A DNA stretch of 64,000 nt from Acidimicrobiia bacterium (GTDB lineage Bacteria; Actinomycetota; Acidimicrobiia; Spongiisociales; UBA5794), in assembly GCA_024762335.1 (NCBI GenBank), contig JANTHO010000001.1, positions 64,805 through 128,804 of the forward strand, read 5' to 3'. Shown here in pieces: positions 20,645 through 30,786 of this stretch. Numbering within the stretch: position 1 is the first letter of the stretch; the number at the start of each line of letters is the position of its first letter. The notes below the pieces were generated by a model. That model searched no databases, was not told the DNA's origin, and worked only from the letters and a program-made list of their open reading frames with translations. Position numbers and translations under genes: made by a program.

Positions 20645-23077
20645 ATGCCGACTGAAGAACGCCAGGACAGGATCATCGGAATCGACATCGAGCGGGAGAT
20701 GCAGGACTCGTTCCTGGAGTACGCCATGTCGGTCATCGTGTCGCGCGCCCTCCCGGACGTTCGCGATGGCCTGAAGCCGGTTCACCGGCGCATCCTCTAC
20801 GCCATGCACGATGCGGGGATGCGTCCCGGTACACCGTTCAGAAAATCGTCCCGTGTCGTAGGTGAAGTCGTCGGATGGTTCCACCCGCACTCGCCGGAAG
20901 CGGTCTACGACTCCATGGTTCGTCTCGGACAGGACTTCTCCCTCCGGGCGCCGCTCATCCAGCCCCAGGGGAACTTCGGCACCGTCGACGATCCCCCGGC
21001 GTCGATGAGATACACCGAGGCGCGTATGGCGCCGCTCGCCACGCACCTGCTCGAGGGGATCGACGAGGACACCGTCGAGTGGACGGACAACTACTCGGGG
21101 GAGCGCCAAGAACCTGCCGTGCTGCCCGCCCGCTTCCCCAACCTCCTCGTCAACGGATCGACCGGGATCGCGGTCGGCATGGCAACAAACATCCCGCCAC
21201 ACAACCTCACCGAGGTGATCGACGCCGTTCTCTACGCGCTGGACCATCCGGACGCGACGGTGGAGGACATCTCCGAGTTCGTCCAGGGCCCCGACTTCCC
21301 GACCGGGGCGTACATCGTCGGCAGGACGGGTGTCGCGCAGGCGCTCGCCACGGGGAGAGGCTCCGTCAAAATGCGTGCCGTCACGGACATCGTGGAGATG
21401 AAGAAGCGGATGGCGATCATCGTCACCGAGATTCCGTACCAGGTATCCCGCGATCGGATCATGTCCAAGACGGCGGAGCTCGTGCGGTCGAAGGTGCTCA
21501 CCGGAATCGCCGATCTGCGGGACGAATCGGACCGCGAAGGGACGAGGCTCGTCATCGAACTTCGGAGAGATGCGAATCCACAGGTGGTGCTCAACCAGCT
21601 CTTCAAGCACACACAGCTCGAAGAGAACTTCTCCGTGAACCAGGTGGCGCTCGTCGACGGGGTGCCGCGCACCCTGAACATCGCGCAGATGGTGCACTAC
21701 TACATCGCGCACCAGCTCGAAGTCATCGAGCGTCGGAGCCGGTTCCGTCTCGCCAAAGCGGAGGCTCGTGCACATATCGTCGAAGGTCTTCTCATCGCCC
21801 TCGACAACATCGACGAGGTCGTGGAGATCATCAAGTCATCCGAGGATGTGTCGGCCGCCCGCTCCGCGTTGATGGATCGTTTCGCACTGAGCGAGATCCA
21901 GGCCAACCACATCCTCGACATGCCGCTCAGGAGGCTGACCGCACTCGAGACCGGCAAGCTCCGCGAGGAGTACGAGCAGCTCCAGGCGCTGATCGGAGAA
22001 CTCAAGGCCCTGCTCGCCAGCGAAGAGAAGCGGCGTGCGCTCATCGGAGAAGAGCTCGCCGTCATTCGAGACAAGTTCGGCAACAGGCGCAGGACGCAGA
22101 TCATCCCCGACACGGGGGAGATGTCTCTCGAAGACCTGATCGCCGACGAAGAACTCGTCGTGACGGTTTCGGCCGCCGGCTACATCAAGTCGGTGCTGGC
22201 CAAGACGTACCGGATCCAGGGCCGCGGGGGTCGCGGCGTGCGCGGCGCAGCACTGCGCGAGGACGATGTCATCGAACACGTCCTCCACACGTCGGCCCAC
22301 GCCTATCTGCTGGTGTTCACGAACCGGGGCAAGGTCTACCGGATTCGCGCCCACGAAATCCCCCGCAAGGACCGCAACTCCAAGGGCGCCCTCGTCCAGT
22401 CGGTGCTTCCCATGGAACCGGATGAGGTCATCGAAGCGGTGATCGACACTCGCGACTATGAGACATCCGCATACCTCGTCATGTTCACGAAGCGCGGACA
22501 GGTGAAGAAGTCGCGGTTCCGTGACTACGACTCGCGCAATCAAGTACTCGTTGCCATCAAACTCGCCGACGGCGACGAGGTCGTTGACGTGAGGACGACC
22601 ACCGGGGAAGAGGACCTTCTCATGTTCACGAAGAACGGTCAGGGGATCCGCTTCACCGAGAAGGACGTCCGTCCTATGGGGAGAGCATCTCAGGGCGTGC
22701 GGGGCATCAAGCTGCGTGAAGGCGACGAGGTCGTGGCCGGCACGAGAGCCGCGGAAGGGAGCGAAGTTTTGCTGCTCGCCGACGGCGGCTACGGGAAGCG
22801 CACCAAGATGGAACTGTTCCGGCGGCAGGGACGCGGCGGGTTCGGTGTCAAGGCGATGAAGTTGACCCGTGTACGGGGTTCACTCGTCTCGGCGCTCGCT
22901 GTGAGTGCAGAAGATGAGGTCTTCATGATCTCCTCGGATGGGATCGTCATCCGACAGGCCGTCGCGGACATCAGCCGTCAGCGGAGAGAGTCCACGGGTG
23001 TGAAGGTCGTGAGCCTCGACGAAGGCGCCCGTCTTTCCGCCGTGGCGCTCGTCCCCCAGAACGGCGACGAAGAGTAG
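20645..23077 (+). CDS. gyrA: DNA gyrase subunit A
   Basis: [35 protein letters not shown] repeats; no intein visible. Confidence 0.98.
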   Translation: MPTEERQDRIIGIDIEREMQDSFLEYAMSVIVSRALPDVRDGLKPVHRRILYAMHDAGMRPGTPFRKSSRVVGEVVGWFHPHSPEAVYDSMVRLGQDFSLRAPLIQPQGNFGTVDDPPASMRYTEARMAPLATHLLEGIDEDTVEWTDNYSGERQEPAVLPARFPNLLVNGSTGIAVGMATNIPPHNLTEVIDAVLYALDHPDATVEDISEFVQGPDFPTGAYIVGRTGVAQALATGRGSVKMRAVTDIVEMKKRMAIIVTEIPYQVSRDRIMSKTAELVRSKVLTGIADLRDESDREGTRLVIELRRDANPQVVLNQLFKHTQLEENFSVNQVALVDGVPRTLNIAQMVHYYIAHQLEVIERRSRFRLAKAEARAHIVEGLLIALDNIDEVVEIIKSSEDVSAARSALMDRFALSEIQANHILDMPLRRLTALETGKLREEYEQLQALIGELKALLASEEKRRALIGEELAVIRDKFGNRRRTQIIPDTGEMSLEDLIADEELVVTVSAAGYIKSVLAKTYRIQGRGGRGVRGAALREDDVIEHVLHTSAHAYLLVFTNRGKVYRIRAHEIPRKDRNSKGALVQSVLPMEPDEVIEAVIDTRDYETSAYLVMFTKRGQVKKSRFRDYDSRNQVLVAIKLADGDEVVDVRTTTGEEDLLMFTKNGQGIRFTEKDVRPMGRASQGVRGIKLREGDEVVAGTRAAEGSEVLLLADGGYGKRTKMELFRRQGRGGFGVKAMKLTRVRGSLVSALAVSAEDEVFMISSDGIVIRQAVADISRQRRESTGVKVVSLDEGARLSAVALVPQNGDEE

Positions 23078-23116
23078 ACCAGCGTTTCCCTGATTCTCGG
23101 CGGCCCTCTCCTTCAT

Positions 23117-23161
23117 TCTCCCCCACCTCGGTGGGGGAGATGGCCGGAGGCCAGAGGGGGC
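23117..23161. repeat. Copy 1 of dispersed double-hairpin (REP/MITE-like) element
   Basis: TCTCCCCCACC-tc-GGTGGGGGAGA followed by TGGCC-gga-GGCCA then GAGGGGGC; reverse-oriented relative to 36821-36866. Confidence 0.75.
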
Positions 23162-23371
23162 GTCTTGGAGCCCGGCGAACGAGGCTCGGGATGGAACCCC
23201 CACCCAGTTCGAGCAGGGCTCGTAGGCGTCCCTCCATCGCTTCGCTCTGGGGGAAATGATCTTGAGGGCGAGTGTTTTCTCGTTCTTGAGTGTCCGTGCC
23301 TCTTTTGATGGTCTCTGCCGCTCGCTGGATCAAACCTCGGGCTATTGGAGAGTGGTTCCTACACTCGGCGC

Positions 23372-23824
23372 ATGGCGGTCCGACGCGTACGAAGGGTCAT
23401 TCGCAAGATCGACCCGTGGACGGTGCTCAAGGTCTCCTTGATCCTCAACACGATCGGGGCGCTCGTCTTCGTCCTCGGCACGTGGGTGACGTGGTCGCTC
23501 GCCGTCCAGCGGGGGATTCCCGACAAGCTCGTCGAAATCTTCGCCAACTTCTCGCTCGTCTTCACTCCGAACGGGGAGCTCTACTTCCGGGCCGTGGTGT
23601 TCTATGCGATCGTCACGTTTGTGTCGCTGACGGCCCTGATGACGCTCGGTGCCGTGCTGTACAACCTGATCTCTGACGTCGTCGGTGGTGTCGAACTCAT
23701 CGTTCTCGAAGAGACCTACACGGTGCCGGTGACGCGTACGGGCCCGCTGCGGCCGGTCGTCCACCCCGAAGCCAACGGGGGCGAAGCAACGAAGACAGAA
23801 CCCGTCGCGGTCATCGAGGAGTGA
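23372..23824 (+). CDS. DUF3566 family transmembrane protein
   Basis: ATG at 23372; two TM segments; immediately downstream of gyrA as usual in actinobacteria. Confidence 0.85.
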   Translation: MAVRRVRRVIRKIDPWTVLKVSLILNTIGALVFVLGTWVTWSLAVQRGIPDKLVEIFANFSLVFTPNGELYFRAVVFYAIVTFVSLTALMTLGAVLYNLISDVVGGVELIVLEETYTVPVTRTGPLRPVVHPEANGGEATKTEPVAVIEE

Positions 23825-23826
23825 CT

Positions 23827-25836
23827 TCACCCGGCCGGTGACTTGAGTGTCAGCGGGAGGTGGATCAGCGCCGACGGACCCGTGGGGGAGATGTTGACGG
23901 GTACGACGAAACGGGTCTGTTCGAAAAGACACAGACCTTCAGCATCGTCCTTGCACCACACCAGAGCGAGATCTGCGATGACCGATCCGACACCCGGATG
24001 GAGATCGATCGGCACAGTCACGGGGAACGTCGTGCCTGTGAGATCGACCCGGGAACCCGAGGGAAACGAGGCGACGGTGCCCTCTTCTGCGAGCAGGAGA
24101 GATGATGAGGCATCGGCATTGACTTTGTATCCGTCCGGGAGGACGACGTCGAGGACGATCGAAGCGGGCCCGGCGCCGGCGGCGACCTGTGGAAGGGTGA
24201 TCGCCCGGCCGTGGAAGTCGTCCCCGACGGACGTGTCGACGAACCGGTCGAGGCCCGACAGCACGAGTGTCTCGGCAACCCCGTTCGTGAGATCGAGTCG
24301 ACGGACTGCGTTGTTGTTCGTGTCCGCCACCCACAACGTGTCACCATCGACGGAGAGGCCGCCCGGCTCGTAGAAGAGCGGATCCATTCCGTCCCTCCAG
24401 CCGTGATCCGTGCCGTACAGGGTCGCCGTGTCGCCGGTGGATGGATCGACCGTCTTGATCTTCGAGTTGTAGGTGTCTGCGACAAACAGGAGACCGTCGT
24501 GATAGGCGACCCCGAGTGGATGCTGGAACCGGGCCTCCTCGCCCGTGCCGTCCTGGTCTCCGAAGTCGAACAGATTCGAGGATCCTCCTGCGACGAGCGC
24601 GGTTTCAGCTCCGGCGGCTCCGATCGCGGCGCTGCGGATCGAACTCGACTCGGAGTCGGCGAAATAGAGCATCCCATCGGCGCCGAGCGCCAACCCGGAT
24701 GGCTGCGCCAGGGCCGCTTCGAGCAGGGGACCGTTGGTGGTTCCTTCACGGCTGCTCCCAACCGACGGTTCGGCCGTGCCCCCGATGAGGTCGATCGTCC
24801 AGATCTGGTGCGTCCCGGCATTCGCCACGTGGAGCAGGGTTCCGTCGAGTTCGAGAGCCCACGGCGAGTTCAAGGAGACCTCATCAAGCGTTCCACCGAC
24901 GGGAGGCCAACCACGGACGCCGGTTCCGGCGAGCGTCGTCACGGCACCGGAGTCGAGATTGACCCGGCGCACGGCGTGGTTGTTGGTGTCGGCCACGTAG
25001 AGGGTGTTTCCGTCGAGGGCCAGTCCCTGCGGGGAGGAGAAGGATGCGGTGAGGCCGATCCCGTCGTCGAAGCCTGCGACACCGGACCCGAACACGGCCG
25101 TCACAAGACCGTCGTCGCTCGCGGCAATGATTCGATGGTGACCGGTGTCGGAGATGAAGATGCGGTCGGAGTCGGGGTCGGCGAAGACCTTCCCGGGGTA
25201 GGAGAGGACCGTCGAAGGAGATCGGTCACGTTCGAGTCGGATTGGCAGCGGCGTCGGATCGAGATCCCCGGTCGCTGAGAACCTGGCGACGAGATCGGCG
25301 ATGACCGGTTCGACGACGTCGTAGACGCCCTCACCTTCGTGTATTCCTACGACATTCCCCGCCGGATCGACGACCGCGACCGTCGGCCAGGCCCTCGCTC
25401 CCCACGCGTCCCACACGTCGAATCCGGCGTCGTTGATCACGGGATGGCTGATGTCGTAGCGCTGGATGACCTGCCGGATGTTCTCCGTGTCTCCCTCGTT
25501 GGCGAACTTGGCCGAGTGGACGCCGATCACGACGAGTTCTTCCGGGAACTCGGCTTCGAGTTGCTTCAGGTCGGGAATGATGTGGATGCAGTTGATGCAC
25601 CCGTACGTCCAGAAGTCGAGGAGCACGACCTTCCCGCGCAGGTCGTCGAGGCTGAGGGGACGATCCACGTTCAGCCAGTCGAGACCGTCGGGGAAGGCCG
25701 GTGCCGGAACGGCCTCGGCGGTCGTCTGCCCGGTGACGGTGGTGCTTGGCGATGTTGTGCCGCCGCCGGTGGTGCAGGCGACGGCAACGAGTGCCACAGT
25801 GGCCGCCATGATCAGGGTTCTCCGCATCGCCGACAT
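23827..25836 (-). CDS. Lipoprotein with thioredoxin-like (TlpA) domain plus NHL-repeat beta-propeller
   Basis: ALVAVACTTG lipobox; FWTYGCINCIHIIPDL; multiple LYVADTNNHAVRRV repeats. Confidence 0.88.
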   Translation of the reverse strand: MSAMRRTLIMAATVALVAVACTTGGGTTSPSTTVTGQTTAEAVPAPAFPDGLDWLNVDRPLSLDDLRGKVVLLDFWTYGCINCIHIIPDLKQLEAEFPEELVVIGVHSAKFANEGDTENIRQVIQRYDISHPVINDAGFDVWDAWGARAWPTVAVVDPAGNVVGIHEGEGVYDVVEPVIADLVARFSATGDLDPTPLPIRLERDRSPSTVLSYPGKVFADPDSDRIFISDTGHHRIIAASDDGLVTAVFGSGVAGFDDGIGLTASFSSPQGLALDGNTLYVADTNNHAVRRVNLDSGAVTTLAGTGVRGWPPVGGTLDEVSLNSPWALELDGTLLHVANAGTHQIWTIDLIGGTAEPSVGSSREGTTNGPLLEAALAQPSGLALGADGMLYFADSESSSIRSAAIGAAGAETALVAGGSSNLFDFGDQDGTGEEARFQHPLGVAYHDGLLFVADTYNSKIKTVDPSTGDTATLYGTDHGWRDGMDPLFYEPGGLSVDGDTLWVADTNNNAVRRLDLTNGVAETLVLSGLDRFVDTSVGDDFHGRAITLPQVAAGAGPASIVLDVVLPDGYKVNADASSSLLLAEEGTVASFPSGSRVDLTGTTFPVTVPIDLHPGVGSVIADLALVWCKDDAEGLCLFEQTRFVVPVNISPTGPSALIHLPLTLKSPAG

Positions 25837-25870
25837 TCAACCCGGTGGGAGGAGTTACTCCGGCGGAGTA

Positions 25871-26626
25871 TCAGCCTTCAGAGGTGAAGGAAGCGACGTC
25901 CAGACCAATGTTGAGGGACGCCGTCAGATACGCCTCGGCGAACTCGTCCGGCCGGTGGATACCGGCGGAGATGGCTCCGGTAGCACCGAGTACGGCGCCC
26001 GCTGCGAGAGCGATCGCTTCGAGGTGAGTGGCGAGATCGGCGATTCCCACGGTCCGCTCACCCGATTCGGTGACGGAACTCACGACGATGCCGGCCCACT
26101 CGTCCGGTACCGGCACAGCGACCTCGAGGAAGTGTTCGGTCGAACGACGCCTGGCCCCCCATCGGGCACCCACCGGCCCAGGGAAGGTGACCGCTTCTCC
26201 GTGACGGCGCGGCGTGCCCGGCTCCGTCCAGGCGAAGAGCACTCGTTCCTCCCCGGCGGTTGCGGCCGACTCGCGGGCAACGAGGCTCCGCCCGATCCCC
26301 TCCACGAGATTCGATCCGGTGAGTACCGCGGTATCGCCGACGTCGAGTGGCGGGTCGATCGAATCCGCCCAGAGAACACATGGAATCCTTCGCTCGGCGG
26401 CTTCTGCGGCGATTGAGGATTCGGGATCGTCGGTGACGACGACGTCGAATCCGGTGAGATCGTCGATCCGGCGAAGCCGGGGATCGCGGTCCTTCACGTC
26501 CCGCCTTACGACACCGAGAAGCTCCAGATCCGGTTCTCCCAGAAGAAGACGTCCGGCCCGGACGCCGATCTCGGACGTGTGGTCGAGAGCGATCTTCACG
26601 ACGACGCGTGGTCGACGGGTTGCCAC
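25871..26626 (-). CDS. Conserved hypothetical protein, Rossmann-like N-terminus
   Basis: Long ORF oriented with neighbour; VVVKIALDHTSEIGVRAGRLLLGEPDLELLGVV. Confidence 0.55.
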   Translation of the reverse strand: MATRRPRVVVKIALDHTSEIGVRAGRLLLGEPDLELLGVVRRDVKDRDPRLRRIDDLTGFDVVVTDDPESSIAAEAAERRIPCVLWADSIDPPLDVGDTAVLTGSNLVEGIGRSLVARESAATAGEERVLFAWTEPGTPRRHGEAVTFPGPVGARWGARRRSTEHFLEVAVPVPDEWAGIVVSSVTESGERTVGIADLATHLEAIALAAGAVLGATGAISAGIHRPDEFAEAYLTASLNIGLDVASFTSEG

Positions 26627-26796
26627 AATCCCGGTTTCGGGGCCGGACGGCTCGGCCGGCGAGTGGCGAAGAGGACGACGGCGACGGTGGCTGCGGCCGC
26701 GAGGACGAGGGCGTTGAGAGCTGGTTTCACGATGTGGAAGGTACCAGCTTCCCGACGTCAGGTGCGGCTCCCGGCTGCGGACTCCCGACGGTGGGC

Positions 26797-26910
26797 TACA
26801 CTTCGTGTCCCGGGTTCGCCCGGGTGCCGATCGTTGAAGCGAAGTCCGGTGAGAATCCGGCGCTGTCCCGCAACTGTGAAGCCCTCCGGGGATGAGCCAG
26901 GTCGCCTTCC
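26797..26910 (+). ncRNA. Cobalamin riboswitch aptamer
   Basis: GAAGCGAAGTCCGGTGAGAATCCGGCGCTGTCCCGCAACTGTGA core and GAGCCAGGTCGCC B12-box-like segment. Confidence 0.93.
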
Positions 26911-26987
26911 TCTCGGTACACGACTGTGCCTTCGGAGGAGGGGTTCCGTCGCTTCATGAAGGCTCCTCCAGCGAAAGGAGGAGCATC

Positions 26988-27995
26988 ATGTCCCGAAGAA
27001 TTCTGGTCATGGTCGTTGCAGCGGTGCTCACCGCGGCAGCATGTACGACGGCGACCGACACGTCCGAGTCGTCGACGACGACACTTGGAACAACCACGAC
27101 GGTGGCGGAGACCTCGACGAGTTCGACCACGACCGTTCCATCGACGACCACCACATCGACGATCCCCGATTCCACAGGGTTTCCTGTGACAGTCGATGCC
27201 CCGAACGGATCGGTGACGATCGAAGCGCAGCCGGAGCGGATCGTGTCGCTGTCGCCGACGTCCACGGAGGTCCTGTTCGCCGTCGGAGCGGGAGACCAGG
27301 TGGTCGCGGTGGACAACCAGTCGACCTATCCGGCGGTTGCGCCGGTCACCGACCTGACCGGTTTCGAACCGAGTCTTGAGGCGATCGCCGGTTACGACGC
27401 GGATCTCGTCATCCTCATGTACGACCCGGGCGAGGTGATCGCGGGACTCGAGGCGATCGGCATCCCGGTGATCATGCATCCGGCCGCCGTCACCCTGGAC
27501 GATGTCTACTGGCAGATCGAGCAGGTGGGGAGAGCGACCGGTCACAACGCTGAGGCGGAACGGCTGATCTCGTCCATGGTGGAAGGGATCACCGATGCAT
27601 CGGCGTCGGTCGATGGTGAAGGGCTGACGTACTACCACGAACTGAGTCCCGACTACTACACGGCGACGTCAAGCACATTCGTGGGGTCGCTCTATGCGCT
27701 CTTCGGCCTCGAGAACATCGCGGATGGGGCCGACCCGGACGGATTCGGCTATCCGCAACTGTCGCCGGAGCACATCCTGAATGAGGACCCGGCGATGATC
27801 TTCCTCGCCGACACGAAGTGCTGCGACCAGGATGCTTCGACCGTGGCGGCCCGGCCGGGATGGGACGTTCTCGGAGCGGTCGCATCGGAGAACATCATCG
27901 AACTCGACGACGATGTGGCATCCCGGTGGGGACCGCGTGTCGTCGATTTCGTTGAAGCGATCGCACATGCGGTCGAGGGGTACCGGGAACCATGA
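26988..27995 (+). CDS. btuF: Cobalamin/iron-type ABC transporter substrate-binding lipoprotein (BtuF-like)
   Basis: TAAACTT lipobox; PERIVSLSPTSTEVLFAVGAGDQVVAVDNQSTYP. Confidence 0.88.
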   Translation: MSRRILVMVVAAVLTAAACTTATDTSESSTTTLGTTTTVAETSTSSTTTVPSTTTTSTIPDSTGFPVTVDAPNGSVTIEAQPERIVSLSPTSTEVLFAVGAGDQVVAVDNQSTYPAVAPVTDLTGFEPSLEAIAGYDADLVILMYDPGEVIAGLEAIGIPVIMHPAAVTLDDVYWQIEQVGRATGHNAEAERLISSMVEGITDASASVDGEGLTYYHELSPDYYTATSSTFVGSLYALFGLENIADGADPDGFGYPQLSPEHILNEDPAMIFLADTKCCDQDASTVAARPGWDVLGAVASENIIELDDDVASRWGPRVVDFVEAIAHAVEGYREP

Positions 27996-29044
27996 CACCT
28001 GAGGAGATCCGTCCGAGCCGCCTCCGCTGGTGGTGGCTGGCCGCGGCACTCGCCGCGCTCGCCGGGGCGGGTCTCCTCTCGATCTTGCTGGGTGCCGTCG
28101 ATCTCGATGCCGGTTCGGTTCTGCGTTCGATCGTTGATCGTCTCCCGTTCGTCCATTTCGACTCGGGACTCACCGATCGTCAGGAGGCGATCCTGTGGGA
28201 ATTGAGAATGCCGCGCGTCGTTCTCGGCGGAATTGTCGGGTCGATGCTGGCAGTGGCGGGAGGCGCCTACCAAGGGTCCTTCCGGAACCCGCTTGCCGAT
28301 CCATACCTCCTCGGTGCCGCCGCTGGAGCCGGACTGGGCGCCACGATCGCGATCGTGTACGGGCCATCGGTATCAGCGATTCCCGTCGACCCGCTGCCGC
28401 TGTTCGCCTTCATCGGCGGTGTCGGCGGTGTCGCTGCGACCTATGCGATCGGCTACTCGGTGAGAGCGGGGAGAACGCCCGTTACGCTGATTCTCGCCGG
28501 TGTGGCCGTGGCATCCTTCCTGACGGCGGTCCAGACCTACCTGCAGCAGCGCAACGCCGACACGCTGCGCGAGGTGTACGGCTGGATCCTGGGACGCCTA
28601 TCCACTGTCGGATGGAGCGAGGTGTGGCTCGTCCTCCCGTATGTGCTCATCGCTTCGATCATTCTCCTTCTCGGCGCACGACGGCTCGACGTCCTGAGCG
28701 TCGGTGATGAAGAGGCCGTCACGCTCGGCGTGGAACCGTCGCGTGTCCGTTTCCTCATGGTGATTGCAGCCACGCTCGGCACGGCGGCTGTTGTCGCCGT
28801 CTCCGGGCTGATCGGATTCGTGGGGATCATCGTGCCGCACATGATCCGGATCGTGTTCGGATCGAGCTACCGGGTGGTGCTACCGCTCTCGATCGTGCTC
28901 GGCGCGGCGTTCCTCATCCTCGCGGATCTGCTCGCCCGAACGGTCGCCGCCCCCGCTGAAGTACCGATCGGGGTCGTGACGGCTTTCTTCGGGGCACCGT
29001 TCTTCGCGATCGTTCTGCGGTCATCGAGGGGGTTGGGCTCATGA
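27992..29044 (+). CDS. btuC: FecCD-family ABC permease (BtuC-like)
   Basis: LRMPRVVLGGIVGSMLAVAGGAYQGSFRNPLADPYLLGAAAGAGLGA; ATGA overlap with btuF. Confidence 0.92.
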   Translation: MTPEEIRPSRLRWWWLAAALAALAGAGLLSILLGAVDLDAGSVLRSIVDRLPFVHFDSGLTDRQEAILWELRMPRVVLGGIVGSMLAVAGGAYQGSFRNPLADPYLLGAAAGAGLGATIAIVYGPSVSAIPVDPLPLFAFIGGVGGVAATYAIGYSVRAGRTPVTLILAGVAVASFLTAVQTYLQQRNADTLREVYGWILGRLSTVGWSEVWLVLPYVLIASIILLLGARRLDVLSVGDEEAVTLGVEPSRVRFLMVIAATLGTAAVVAVSGLIGFVGIIVPHMIRIVFGSSYRVVLPLSIVLGAAFLILADLLARTVAAPAEVPIGVVTAFFGAPFFAIVLRSSRGLGS

Positions 29045-29844
29045 CCGGTGCGCTCACGCTCGACCGAGTGGGAGTGCGGTTCAACGGGTCGCCGATTCTC
29101 CGGTCGGTCGACCTGGAGGTCGGCCGGGGCGAGTGGGTCGGGATCATCGGTCCGAACGGGGCGGGGAAGACGACACTATTGCGGGCCGTCACGGGTGCTT
29201 TCGAATTCGCCGGCACGGTGTCGATATCGGGAACACCGACATCCAGTATGAAGAGGGGAGCGATCGCCCGGTCCGTGGCGCTGGTCCCCCAACACCCCGT
29301 TCTTCCATCGGGCATGCGCGTCGTCGACTACGTCCTTCTCGGGAGGACACCACATCTGCGGCCGGTGACGGGACCTTCGTTCCATGATCTCGACGTGATC
29401 GCAACGATCCTCGATGCGTTGACGCTTTCGGCGTTCACGGATCGCGACATCACAACGCTCTCCGGTGGAGAGTTGCAGCGTGCCGTCATCGCACGGGCGC
29501 TCGCGCAGGAGTCGCCGATTCTCCTTCTGGACGAACCGACGACGGCGCTCGATGTCGGTCGCCAGCAGGACGTCCTGGAACTCGTCGATCGGTTGCGACG
29601 GGAACGGGACCTGACCGTCGTCTCCGCGATGCACGATCTCACGATCGCCGCCCAGTTCCCCGATCGGCTGGTCATGCTGGCCGGCGGTGAAGTCGTTGCT
29701 TCCGGCGGTGCCGCCGACGTGCTCGATCCGACGCTCATCCGGAAGCACTATGGGGCGGAGGTGCGGGTCATCGACGACGGTGCGGGAGGGATCGTGATCG
29801 TTCCGGTTCGTTCTCAGGAACGAATCAGCGATTCGACGAACTGA
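29041..29844 (+). CDS. btuD: ABC transporter ATP-binding protein (BtuD/FecE-like)
   Basis: GPNGAGKTTLLRAV; LSGGELQRAVIARALAQ; LLLDEPTTALD. Confidence 0.92.
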   Translation: MTGALTLDRVGVRFNGSPILRSVDLEVGRGEWVGIIGPNGAGKTTLLRAVTGAFEFAGTVSISGTPTSSMKRGAIARSVALVPQHPVLPSGMRVVDYVLLGRTPHLRPVTGPSFHDLDVIATILDALTLSAFTDRDITTLSGGELQRAVIARALAQESPILLLDEPTTALDVGRQQDVLELVDRLRRERDLTVVSAMHDLTIAAQFPDRLVMLAGGEVVASGGAADVLDPTLIRKHYGAEVRVIDDGAGGIVIVPVRSQERISDSTN

Positions 29845-30539
29845 CCGACGAGGAAGCTCAGAACACCGCCCGCCAGACCGATCGCCAGATTCTCGAGTGC
29901 CGACCCGACGGGACTCTTTCTGGTCATCAGAGTCTTCGCGGCGCCGACGGCAACGAGACCCAATCCGGCGAGGATGACGGCGACCAGAAGGGCCGTCCGG
30001 GTATCGTCGAACAAGGCGAACGGAATGACGGAGGGAAGGGCACCGGCGAGAAAGAGGCCGGCGGAGGTGAGGCCGGCGAGGAACGGGTTGCGTCGCTCCG
30101 TATCAACGACCCCGAACTCGAGGCCGGCCATGACACCGAGCATCGCGTCGTCGTTGCCGTCGATGATCTCGACGACGGCATCGAGGTCGGCGCCGTCGAG
30201 GCCCATCTCTTCGAACATGTGGCGGAGTTCCTCGCGTTCGTGATCTCGGTACTCGACGAGGTGCTGTGCCTCGAGCGCCATCTCCGCGGCGAAGACCTCT
30301 TCCTGAGATTTCGTCGCGAGGTACTCGCCGGTCGCCATGGAGATCATCCCGGCCAGGGCACCGGCGATCCCCGTCAGAAGGACCTGGGTGGCGGAGAGAC
30401 CGCCGCCGACGACGCCGGCGACGAGGAGGAATGTCGATACAAGACCGTCGTTCACTCCGAGGATGATGTCCCGCATGTACTGGCGGGACGGACCGAGGTG
30501 ATCCTCGTAGTCGTCGGGTGGCACGGGGGGCGCAGGCAT
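29814..30539 (-). CDS. VIT1/CCC1 family membrane protein
   Basis: DIILGVNDGLVSTFLLVAGVVGGGLS; MATGEYLATKSQEEV. Confidence 0.9.
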   Translation of the reverse strand: MPAPPVPPDDYEDHLGPSRQYMRDIILGVNDGLVSTFLLVAGVVGGGLSATQVLLTGIAGALAGMISMATGEYLATKSQEEVFAAEMALEAQHLVEYRDHEREELRHMFEEMGLDGADLDAVVEIIDGNDDAMLGVMAGLEFGVVDTERRNPFLAGLTSAGLFLAGALPSVIPFALFDDTRTALLVAVILAGLGLVAVGAAKTLMTRKSPVGSALENLAIGLAGGVLSFLVGQFVESLIRS

Positions 30540-30786
30540 CCCCAGATCCTACCGACCCCCACCCCGACACGAACCCAGGGTTCTCTGCGTCCTATTTGGC
30601 GTCCCGGGCCCGCGGTATGGAGGAAGTCGCGCGGTACGATGGTCCTTCGACAAGGGAGAGATCATCAGCGACACGCCCCAAGATGAAGGGACGGAAGCAA
30701 CGGACACCGACACCGACCCGCGAACCGGGGCTCCCTCGCCCTCATGGTCGCCGCAGACGAAGATCGCCGTCGCCGTCGGACTCGTC

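Noticed and set aside
20875-22425. 516-aa forward ORF
   Set aside because: Alternate frame of gyrA; Arg/Gly/His-rich shadow ORF.
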